48,017 nt of DNA from Treponema sp. (GTDB lineage Bacteria; Spirochaetota; Spirochaetia; Treponematales; Treponemataceae). Below the pieces are notes generated by a model, which ran no database searches, was not told the DNA's origin, and was given only the letters and a program-made list of their open reading frames with translations. The stretch spans positions 1-48,017 of the forward strand of contig JAEDFA010000006.1 in NCBI GenBank assembly GCA_016293005.1. The letters are read 5' to 3'. Of the stretch, positions 31,871 through 40,200 are shown piece by piece (the stretch's first letter is position 1; each line of letters opens with the position of its first letter). The translations under genes were made by a program, and so were the position numbers.

Positions 31871-31980
31871 GCGGCAAGGATAGAAGACCCTGGTAAATCC
31901 AGTCCCGAACTGTGTGAGGGATGAGCGGTTTTCCGCGAAGGTCGTATAGCCTGATTTTTGAAGTTTCTTCAAAAAGCCGC
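31871..31980 (+). ncRNA. Candidate multi-branched structured RNA between the phosphoesterase and kinase genes
   Basis: The 193-bp gap holds a nested set of complementary segments. Outer P1 is GCGGC (31871-31875) with GCCGC (31976-31980). P2 is AGG (31877-31879) with CCT (31950-31952) and GACC (31886-31889) with GGTC (31940-31943). Hairpins are CTGG/CCAG (31890-31902), TCCC/GGGA (31903-31921), GCGG-TTTT-CCGC (31925-31936) and a perfect 9-bp TTTTTGAAG/CTTCAAAAA (31955-31975). GC content is higher than in surrounding spacers. A run GGTAAATCC then CCCGAACTGT recalls the cobalamin riboswitch core, but the rest of that family is missing. A further CTAAAAA/TTTTTAG hairpin lies before the kinase ribosome site. 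I could not match it to a known family. Confidence 0.4.
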
Positions 31981-32058
31981 CCAAATTTAAAATAAAGTTA
32001 CTTCTAAAAACCTGAATTTTTTAGAGGTTCCATAAATTGATTTTTTTCTGGAGGTAGT

Positions 32059-33678
32059 ATGGCAGAACAGTTTCCTGAAGAAATCGGAAAATACAAGGTT
32101 TCGGGAATTATTGCAAAAGGTGGAATGGGTGTAGTTTACAAAGCTGTCCATCCGTCTCTAAAGCGGCAGGTTGTCATAAAAAAAATGACTGCGCGCAAAA
32201 ATTCTATAAATATTGAGCGTTTTAAAAGGGAGGCGCAGATTCTTCTTGATTTGCAGTGCCCGAATATCGTTCACCTTTTTGATTATTTTCAGGAAGGCGG
32301 TTATCGTTATATGGTTGAAGAACTTGTTGACGGTCTTGCCCTTGATAAACTTTTAAGAAAACAGACGATTTTAAGTCCGCAGATTGCGCTTCTGATTCTT
32401 CAGGACTGTTGTTTTGCTTTAAAATATGCTCATTCAAAAGATATTGTTCACCGCGACATAAAACCTGGAAATATTTTGATTTCAAAGCGTGCAGAAATAA
32501 AACTTGCCGATTTTGGAATTGCAACTGATACAGAAAAAGGCGACGACATTACTCAAAGCGGCGTAGCACTCGGAACTCCTGCGTATATGCCTCCTGAACA
32601 GTTTGAAAACAGTGCAAGCGTTGACCAAAGGGCAGACATTTACGCTCTGGGAATTATGCTTTATGAAATGGTTACGGGAACAAAACCTTATCCAGGAACG
32701 CTGTCTGTTGAAACTTTAAATACAATCAAAAAAGGAAAATACATTTCTCCGCGAAAAATCGACAAGACGATTCCGTGGTGCGTTTGTCATTTGATTAAAA
32801 AAATGCTTAAACCAAAACCAAATCACAGGTTTCAGTCGATTAATCCGATTTTAAAAAAGGTAAAATCTTATTTAAAGCATTACGATGTTCATGCGCTAAG
32901 AGTTCAGCTTGCAAAACTTGTCATAAGTCCAAAACCTCTTAAAGAAGAACCTTATATTAGAAAAGACATTAAAAAACGCAACATAACTATTTCAGTTTCG
33001 CTTTCAGTTCTGTTTATTGCGTTTTTTGCGTTCAGCTGGATGAAGGGCTGGATTCACAAAACTGTTCTGAGGGCATTTTATTCTCCTGTTACTGTTGAAA
33101 TGGAAATGCCTGTTACGAGCGCAGAAGGTTCTTTCCTTCCGGCTTCAGTTTTTTTCTATGAGAACGACGGAAACAAAATTCCGAATGTAATTGATGTCTT
33201 AAATGGAAAAACATGTCGAAGAACTTTTAACGAAATTCAGGAATCTTCAAATTCCAAAAAGAATATTCTGAATAAAAAATACAAGTCGCCGCCGGTTTAT
33301 TTAAGACCTGGAAAATACAGGGCAAAAATCGTAATCGGACCGTACATTTACTGGAAATCTTTTGAAGTTTCCGGAAAAGATTTAAATATAAAGTACGATT
33401 TTTTAAAGAACATGAAACGAACTGTAAAAGTTATGCCGCATGCGTATAATTCAAAAACAGGAGAAGAAATTACTTCTTCTGTAAAAGTTTATGTTCTTTC
33501 TGAAAAAAATGCGTGGATTTTGCTTGAAGACTATCCTCCTGAAAAACTTACCGGCGGAAAAATTTATCAGTTTAAATTTGTTGCAGACGGATTTTCACAG
33601 GAACAGTTTGGGTTAAAACTCGACTGGTATCAGGATGAACTTTTTATCGCATCAAATTTAACTCCTGTTGAATTTTAA
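32059..33678 (+). CDS. Membrane-anchored serine/threonine protein kinase
   Basis: A 539-residue Hanks-type kinase. The kinase domain occupies about 10-275: glycine loop AKGGMGVVY (19-27), ATP-binding Lys41, catalytic HRDIKPGN (131-138), DFG (151-153), an activation segment with GTPAYMPPEQ (172-181), and RADIYALG. All catalytic residues are intact. One membrane helix (about 310-327) follows a basic juxtamembrane stretch. An extracytoplasmic part of about 205 residues then has beta-rich, PEGA-like features (VYLRPGKYRAKIVIGPY). It would sense something outside the inner membrane and phosphorylate cytoplasmic targets, possibly read by the adjacent FHA protein. A strong GGAGG lies 5 nt before the ATG. 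Confidence 0.93.
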   Translation: MAEQFPEEIGKYKVSGIIAKGGMGVVYKAVHPSLKRQVVIKKMTARKNSINIERFKREAQILLDLQCPNIVHLFDYFQEGGYRYMVEELVDGLALDKLLRKQTILSPQIALLILQDCCFALKYAHSKDIVHRDIKPGNILISKRAEIKLADFGIATDTEKGDDITQSGVALGTPAYMPPEQFENSASVDQRADIYALGIMLYEMVTGTKPYPGTLSVETLNTIKKGKYISPRKIDKTIPWCVCHLIKKMLKPKPNHRFQSINPILKKVKSYLKHYDVHALRVQLAKLVISPKPLKEEPYIRKDIKKRNITISVSLSVLFIAFFAFSWMKGWIHKTVLRAFYSPVTVEMEMPVTSAEGSFLPASVFFYENDGNKIPNVIDVLNGKTCRRTFNEIQESSNSKKNILNKKYKSPPVYLRPGKYRAKIVIGPYIYWKSFEVSGKDLNIKYDFLKNMKRTVKVMPHAYNSKTGEEITSSVKVYVLSEKNAWILLEDYPPEKLTGGKIYQFKFVADGFSQEQFGLKLDWYQDELFIASNLTPVEF

Positions 33679-33725
33679 AAGGCAGATTTTAAATTATTTT
33701 GATGAATATCTTTTTTCAGGTTGTA

Positions 33726-33754
33726 TTGTGAATGTTCCTTAAAAACACTATAAT
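33726..33754 (+). promoter_or_regulatory. Upstream fusA promoter P1
   Basis: TTGTGA (33726-33731), 17-nt spacer, TATAAT (33749-33754), about 104 nt before the fusA ATG. Confidence 0.65.
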
Positions 33755-33787
33755 TACTTTTGATTTTTAATTTTATGTCATTTTAAA

Positions 33788-33816
33788 TTTAAAAGTATCA
33801 TTCAGAAGCGTATAAT
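33788..33816 (+). promoter_or_regulatory. Downstream fusA promoter P2
   Basis: TTTAAA (33788-33793), 17-nt spacer, TATAAT (33811-33816). The -35 is weak but identical to the one proposed for the CYTH gene. Confidence 0.5.
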
Positions 33817-33857
33817 GCCATTTAAATGATATTTTAGTTTTTATTTTGGAGAAAAAA

Positions 33858-35915
33858 ATGCCAGTAAATCTTGACAACATGCGTAATATCGGAATTATGG
33901 CGCACATCGATGCCGGAAAAACTACTACAACAGAGAGAATTCTTTTTTATACTGGAAAAATTCATAAAATCGGTGAAATCGATGACGGTCAGGCAACTAT
34001 GGACTGGATGACGCAGGAGCAGGAAAGGGGAATTACAATTTGTTCTGCGGCAACTACAACAACATGGAAAAATCATCAGATTAATATTATAGATACACCC
34101 GGTCATGTTGATTTTACTGCTGAAGTTGAAAGATCTCTTCGTGTTTTGGATGGAGCGGTTGCGGTAATCTGTGCAGTAGACGGAGTTCAGCCTCAGACGG
34201 AAACAGTCTGGAAACAAGCCGATGAGTTTAAAGTTCCGCGTCTTTGCTTTATGAATAAAATGGACAGAATCGGAGCGGATTTTTTCGGTTCAATGAAAGA
34301 TGTTCAGGAAAAATTTTCTGTAGAACCGCTTGCACTTCAGATTCCAATCGGTGAAGGTCCTGCTTTTGAAGGTGTAATCGATCTTTTAAAAATGAAGGAA
34401 TTGCGTTTTGAAGGCGATGAAGGTGAAAATGTCGTAGAATCAGAAATCGATTCAAGCCGCCTTGAAGAAGCGTCTCTCTGGCGTGAAAAATTAATCGAAA
34501 CTGTTGCCGGAAGTGATGATGAACTTGCAGAAATTTACCTTGAAGGCGGAACAATTTCAGATGATAAAATAAAAAAAGCAATCCGCAAAGGCACAATAAA
34601 CCGTTCTTTTGTTCCGTTTGTCATGGGTTCTGCCCGGCATAATCAGGGTGTTCAGCCTTTGATCGATGCAATCGTAGATTATCTTCCGTCTCCAAAAGAA
34701 GTTCCGCCTGCAAAAGGCATTCATATTAAAAAGAACGAAGAAGTGCCAGTAGAAATTCCGTGCGATGTTTCAAAACAGGCTTTAGGACTCGTATTTAAAA
34801 TTCAGTACGACAGGGAAATGGGTTCTCTCTGCTATGTAAGGATGTATTCAGGAAAAATTTCAGCCGGAACTCAAATTTACAACGCAAGCAAGAAGAAACG
34901 CGAAAGAGTTAACAGAATTTTAAGAATGCACGCCGATAAAAGCGAACCGCTGTCTGAAATCACAGCCGGTGACATTGCAGTTTTCGTCGGTTTAAAATTG
35001 AGCCAGACAGGAGATTCAATCGGAAGCGAAGGTTTTCCGGTTCTGCTTGAAGAACCAGTTTTCCCACAGCCGGTAATTTCAGTTTCGCTTGAATGTGAAA
35101 GCATGAGCGAACGCGATAAAATGAACGAAACTCTTGCAATTCTTTCAAAAGAAGATCCTACTTTTACATATCACGAAGATGCAGAAACAGGACAGCTTAT
35201 AATCAGTGGAATGGGCGAACTTCACCTTGATGTCCTTGTTACAAGAATGAAAGACGATTTTAAAGTAAATTGCAAAGTCGGTTCTCCTCAGGTTACATAC
35301 AGGGAATCTGTTACTTCTTCTGCAGAACACACAGAATCATTTGAAAAAATCCTTGGTGGAAAGCAGGTTGAGGCTCAGGTCAGCGTAAAAGTTGAACAGG
35401 CTTTGCGCGGTGAAGGAAATTCTTACACTTGTCTTGTTCATAATCAGGAAATCCCTGAAGAAATTTATGAAGCGGTAAGGCACGCATTTACTTCTTCCCT
35501 TGATTCTGGAATTAACTGGGGCTATCCTTGCACGGATGTAAAAATTACTGTTACAGACATCGTATATAATGAAGAAACTGCTTCAACTTTTGCTTTTGAG
35601 GCATGTTGTGCACAGGCGTTTGATAAAGTTTGTAACCTTGCAAAACCTGAACTTCTTGAACCGGTTATGAATGTCGATATTTCCTGTCCAAAAGAATTTG
35701 TCGGGGATGCGATGAGTCAGATGACTAGCCGCGGCGGAATTATTTTAGGTCAAGATTCAAAAGTTTCAGGCGAAGTAATTCATGCGCAGGCTCCAATGGC
35801 AAAAATGTTTGGTTTCAGCACAAACCTTCGTTCTGCAACACAAGGACGCGCTACATTCAGCCTTGAGTTCAGCCATTTTCAGGTAAAGCAGGGCGGATTA
35901 TCAGGAAGTTTTTAA
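33858..35915 (+). CDS. fusA: Translation elongation factor G
   Basis: GTPase that drives ribosomal translocation. From the ATG at 33858 (GGAG 8 nt upstream) it is 685 residues. G motifs are AHIDAGKTTTTERIL (G1), RGIT (G2), DTPGHVDF (G3) and NKMD (G4). Domain II follows, then the domain III/IV block including GMGELHLDV and the domain IV tip ALRGEGNSYTC, and the C-terminal domain V with EFVGDAMSQMTSRGG. All five EF-G domains are present. Spirochaetes carry paired EF-G paralogues (translocation versus ribosome recycling); which this one is I cannot decide. It stands alone rather than in the str operon, which slightly favours the paralogue option. Confidence 0.93.
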   Translation: MPVNLDNMRNIGIMAHIDAGKTTTTERILFYTGKIHKIGEIDDGQATMDWMTQEQERGITICSAATTTTWKNHQINIIDTPGHVDFTAEVERSLRVLDGAVAVICAVDGVQPQTETVWKQADEFKVPRLCFMNKMDRIGADFFGSMKDVQEKFSVEPLALQIPIGEGPAFEGVIDLLKMKELRFEGDEGENVVESEIDSSRLEEASLWREKLIETVAGSDDELAEIYLEGGTISDDKIKKAIRKGTINRSFVPFVMGSARHNQGVQPLIDAIVDYLPSPKEVPPAKGIHIKKNEEVPVEIPCDVSKQALGLVFKIQYDREMGSLCYVRMYSGKISAGTQIYNASKKKRERVNRILRMHADKSEPLSEITAGDIAVFVGLKLSQTGDSIGSEGFPVLLEEPVFPQPVISVSLECESMSERDKMNETLAILSKEDPTFTYHEDAETGQLIISGMGELHLDVLVTRMKDDFKVNCKVGSPQVTYRESVTSSAEHTESFEKILGGKQVEAQVSVKVEQALRGEGNSYTCLVHNQEIPEEIYEAVRHAFTSSLDSGINWGYPCTDVKITVTDIVYNEETASTFAFEACCAQAFDKVCNLAKPELLEPVMNVDISCPKEFVGDAMSQMTSRGGIILGQDSKVSGEVIHAQAPMAKMFGFSTNLRSATQGRATFSLEFSHFQVKQGGLSGSF

Positions 35916-35956
35916 AAATATTTTGACTGATTTTTCTTGAATTCTTAAAAAGTGCA

Positions 35957-35985
35957 TTGACAAAATAAAAAATAACATGTATATT
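35957..35985 (+). promoter_or_regulatory. Promoter for tRNA-Leu
   Basis: TTGACA (35957-35962), 17-nt spacer, TATATT (35980-35985). Expected transcription start near 35992 leaves a very short 5' leader. Confidence 0.8.
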
Positions 35986-35996
35986 GTTTATCACAC

Positions 35997-36078
35997 GCGG
36001 CGATGGCGGAATTGGTAGACACGTAAGGTTGAGGTCCTTATGGCGAAAGCTGTGCAGGTTCAAGTCCTGTTCGCCGCA
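35997..36078 (+). tRNA. tRNA-Leu (anticodon GAG)
   Basis: An 82-nt class II tRNA. Acceptor stem GCGGCGA pairs with TCGCCGC, discriminator A at 36078. The D-arm contains AATTGGTAGAC, the anticodon stem-loop is TAAGG-TTGAGGT-CCTTA giving anticodon GAG, the long variable arm is TGGCGAAAGCT, and the T-loop is GTTCAAGTC. It reads CUC and CUU leucine codons; CUU is the most used Leu codon in the neighbouring genes. CCA is not encoded. It is transcribed alone from its own promoter and terminator. Confidence 0.97.
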
Positions 36079-36080
36079 TA

Positions 36081-36115
36081 AAACGAATCATCTTTCAAGG
36101 TGGTTCGTTTTTTTT
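36081..36115 (+). terminator. Intrinsic terminator after tRNA-Leu
   Basis: AAACGAATCATC (36081-36092) pairs with GGTGGTTCGTTT (36099-36110), 12 bp with two G-U pairs, 6-nt loop, followed by more T residues. Confidence 0.88.
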
Positions 36116-36165
36116 GTTTAAAGGCAGTGTTTTGATTTTCCTTCTTATGAGATTTTTCTCTGTAA

Positions 36166-36194
36166 TTGATTTTTTTCATTTTCTTGTGTAAAGT
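36166..36194 (+). promoter_or_regulatory. Promoter abutting the Cof-type HAD gene (leaderless candidate)
   Basis: TTGATT (36166-36171), 17-nt spacer, TAAAGT (36189-36194), then 6 nt to the ATG at 36201. Confidence 0.5.
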
Positions 36195-36200
36195 TCTTCT

Positions 36201-37043
36201 ATGACTTTAACGAAACTTCCAGAATCAAAATTAGATGTTAAGCTTATCGCACTTGACCTTGACGATACGCTTTTAAATAAAGATTGCATTATTACACCAA
36301 AAACTGTTGAAACATTAAAAAAAGCCTGCAAAAAAGGAATTTATGTGCTTTTATGTTCGGGGCGCGCTCACAACGGAATTATGCCTTTTGTAAAGCAACT
36401 TGACATTAAAAACGAATCTTATGGAAAATACATGATTGCATTCAATGGTTCAAGTATCTGGGATTTACAGGAGAATCGTGAAATTTCCCGTCAGAGCGTT
36501 CCTTCAGAAATTTTAAAATATGTATATACAGAAGCAAAAAAACGGGGAATGTGTTCTATTGTATATGAGCCTGATACGATTTATTCCTGGCAGGATTCGT
36601 CATGGGCAAGAATGGATGCTGAACTTTGCAATTTAAAATTCGACATAAAAGAAGATTTTGAAGAATATTTAAATAATCCTTTCCCAAAAATGCTTGTTCC
36701 TTCTGAACCTGAAAAAGTTTCCAGCCTGAAAGATTTTCTCTGTGAAAAAATCGGTGATAAAGCAGATATTTTTATCAGCAAGCCTTTTTTTCTTGAAATT
36801 ATGCCGAAAGGCGTTGGAAAAGGAAAGGCAATTCTTTCTCTTGCAGAAAAACTTTCCATTCCAAAAGAAAAAACAATGGCTTTTGGTGACAGCATGAACG
36901 ACGAACAGATGATAAAAATGTGCGGTTTCGGTGTTGCAATGCAGAATGCCCTTGATTATATAAAAGAACAGGCAGATTTTATCACTGAGAAGGACAACAA
37001 TCACGACGGAATTTCTGATTTCCTTGAAAAATATGTCCTGTAA
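36201..37043 (+). CDS. Cof-type HAD-IIB family hydrolase
   Basis: Cytoplasmic phosphatase of 280 residues, typical for Cof/YidA-like proteins that dephosphorylate sugar phosphates, FMN or similar. Motif I is LIALDLDDTLLN with the two catalytic aspartates (about 19-21), motif II is LCSGRAHNG, the large C2 cap occupies about 85-190, motif III Lys is in GVGKGKAILSL (about 205-215), and motif IV is MAFGDSMNDEQM. All catalytic residues are present. There is no Shine-Dalgarno sequence. It stands alone between the tRNA and the giant surface-protein gene; substrate unknown. Confidence 0.9.
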   Translation: MTLTKLPESKLDVKLIALDLDDTLLNKDCIITPKTVETLKKACKKGIYVLLCSGRAHNGIMPFVKQLDIKNESYGKYMIAFNGSSIWDLQENREISRQSVPSEILKYVYTEAKKRGMCSIVYEPDTIYSWQDSSWARMDAELCNLKFDIKEDFEEYLNNPFPKMLVPSEPEKVSSLKDFLCEKIGDKADIFISKPFFLEIMPKGVGKGKAILSLAEKLSIPKEKTMAFGDSMNDEQMIKMCGFGVAMQNALDYIKEQADFITEKDNNHDGISDFLEKYVL

Positions 37044-37268
37044 ATTTATGTTTTAAAAACAGAAGTTTTTAAAAGTTTCTATAATTTTTTTCTCATTACT
37101 CGTTTTTTTTCTTTTTAAAAATAAAATTTTACTTATTTGAAATTTCAAGATAAAATTGTAAGTAAGAATTTTAAAATATCGTAAAGAGTTTGCTTCATGG
37201 ATTTAGCCTGAATGTTTAAACTTCAAGGTGAATGCTTTTGGCTTACAGACTTTTTATGGGAGTGCTTT
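37044..37268. other. AT-rich spacer before the giant lipoprotein gene
   Basis: 225 bp without a gene. I see T- and A-runs and possible weak -35/-10 pairs, such as TTGTAA near 37157 with TATCGT, but no convincing promoter or terminator. GGGAG at 37258-37262 is the ribosome site of the next gene. Confidence 0.6.
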
Positions 37269-40200
37269 ATGAATTTAAAAAAATGTTTTTATTCAGTTAT
37301 TTCAAAGTCAATCTTATTATTCAGTTTAATTTCAATTTTAATTTTTTCTTCATGTGAAGTAGGGCTCGGTGAATCTGTTGACACGGAAAATCCTAGCGTA
37401 GAAATCACTTATCCGCCGAACGGTTCTGTTATCCGCGGCGCATTCACATTCGCAGGAGTTTGCGCAGACGATAAAGGCGTTTCAAAAGTTTTCGTAACCG
37501 TACGCAAAAACGATGACGCTAGTTTTGTTAAAGAATACGAAGCAAAACTTTTAGACGGCGGTAAGTGGACTTGCATTTTAAACGAGGTTCAGGATGGTAA
37601 AGCGCCTACAGCTCTTCAGGAAAAAGTATTTCCATTTGCAGACGGTAAATACGAAATAAAAGCCGTTGCGATAGACAGTTCAAACAGGCAGTCAGACGGA
37701 ATTTCGCGCACTTATGAAATCGACAACACTCCGCCTGTATTCATTATTTCAAGTCCGGTTGTAACAGACACAGAAAATGCAACTGAATACGGTTCAATTT
37801 TTAAAATCAGCGGAAAGATTGCAGACGACCACGCGCCGTTGAACTCTATGAAAGTTTCTGTTTTTGACCAGGACGGAAGCAAAATTACTGGAAACGAAAT
37901 CTGGACATTTTCTAAAGTTGATATTTCCGGTGGAACAACTGTTAATGCTGCGCGATATTTTACAAAAGAAAACCTTTCTCCAGAAGAAGAAATCCTTTAT
38001 AAAAATTACATAAACATTTATGGAGAAAACACCGAAGGCGACAAAGTTTTCACCTGTACTATTGAAATCGAAGATTCAGCAAAAGAATGGAATGAGCCTA
38101 ATTTTGATTCTAAAAAAGAAGTCGTAAATACAACAGAAGGAAATAAAACTACAAAACTTTATTTAAACGACAGCATTTATTCTCTTTTGATGGGTGCCGA
38201 CAGTGAATATCAGCTTGAAGCCGGTGGAATTAAAGACATTTTAAACGGAACAACAAAAAACGATCCTGTTCTTTCTATATTAAATGAAAAAATTATTGAC
38301 ACAAAAGAAACTAAACTTGCATTTTCGTTAAATAAAAAAGCAAACCCAATTTACAGCATAAACGGTTACGATGTCAAAGAATTAAATTTTGCATCAAATT
38401 CAGGTTCTAAAAATCAGACTGTAACATTTCAGGTTCAGGCGGGATTAAACGGAACTTCTGTTTCTCCAGAAACATTTAAATTATATCTTTTTGGGCCGTT
38501 TGAAAAAGATGCCTTAACTCAAGATGAAATTCAGAAAATCTACGATAATCCAGAAGCAAGTTCTAAAACTTACAGTGAAAAATATTCAGTTATTTTTGAC
38601 GGAACATCTTATTCAAAAGGTTCTGTTGCAACATTTACACAAGCCGTTTTACTCCCGGAAGCAATTTCAAGCGGACAGATGTATATTTTTGCCGCATCTG
38701 GAAAAGATTTAGACAATCTTGACCTTCAGACTTCGAACGACACTGTTTACGGATTTACAGGAATTCCTTCCGGAAAGCTTCCAAAAGTTTACATCTCAGA
38801 ACCTGCTTCAGATGGTCTTGTAATCAAGGAAAATTCTTCACTTGTTATAAAAGGAACTGCTGAGAGCGATGAATCAAAAATTGCTTCTGTAAAATACGAA
38901 ATTGTCGTTTATGATACTTTAAAAACTGACGAAAACGGAAAGTTTAAAAAAGTCGGCGAGATTTCAGGAAATGCAGTTTCAGACTCTGGTTTTGGTCTTC
39001 CAGGTGTTTCATATTCATGCAGTGTAAAAGACGGAATTGTAAACCTTGAAGACGGTTATACTTCTGTAAATCCTGGTGACGGTGAAATTTTCAGTTATGC
39101 AATAAAAGTTACTGTTCAGGATGATTCAAATACAGAAAGTTTTATAGAACGAAACATTTATCTTGACAATGCAAAACCTGTTCCTGTGATTACAAATGTT
39201 GATCCTGTTGCAGAAAAGAAACTTGATGAAAGCGGTAATGTTTCAGAAAAGAAAATCAACGGAACTGTTACGGTAAGCGGTAAGGTTACGGAAAAGAACT
39301 TAAAGTCACTTGTTCTTACCGTAAAAGACAAAGCCGGAAAGACGGAAACGCATACCTATTCAGAAGCATCCTTTGAAGAGAAGATAGACACGACGATGTT
39401 TAGTGACGACGAAGTAGATTTTACTCTTACGGCAGTGGATGAAGCAGGAAATGAATCTTCTGATTCTGAACAATATACGATTGACCAGAGTACCGATAAG
39501 CCTGTAATTAAATTCTCAAATGGAAAAGATTCAACTGTAATCAAAGACTTCGATAAAGTTAACAAAACACAGAATACATTCGGTGTTGAAACGAATAATA
39601 AAGCAGTTTTCAATTTTACAGATGATGACGGACTTGAAAACGTTACAATTACTTTGCTCGATAAAAATGGAGAGCCTGTTGACGCTTCTAAACCTGAAAA
39701 TGCAGTTCAGATTCAGGAAAATCAGAAAGAGCCTATAAATCCTGTCATTTATAAATTTGACGGCTCTACAACAGCGCTTGTAAATTATATTCTCCCAAAG
39801 AAAGAGGGAATGTATGTTTTGAAAGTAGAAGCAGTTGATGTTGAGTATAAAAAAGCTTCTGGTCGTGAAGATGCTGAGAAAGTGAAAACTTATCGGAAAT
39901 CAGAAACGACAAATTATATTGCCGTAAGTGACAGTAATTTTAATATCAAGTTTGATAGCGCTAACATTATAAACGATGAATGTTCAACTCAAAAAGTTGA
40001 AACAACGATTACGGGAATTGTTACGGTTTCTGCAGAAGAGAAAATAAAATCTATTGAACGCTATGAAATTACTCAAGATAAAAATGGTGAATGGGTTAAA
40101 AAAGGTTCTCCAGTGTCATCATATAAAAACGATGCAACAGAAGAAAACCCAAATACCATTACAATTAAAAAAGACGGTAATTATGTTCAGTGGCAAGAAA

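Noticed and set aside
31871..31980. Cobalamin riboswitch
   Set aside because: Only part of the core (GGTAAATCC, CCCGAACTGT) is similar. The spacing is several bases short and the GCCACTG and 3' motifs are missing, so I list only a candidate structured RNA.
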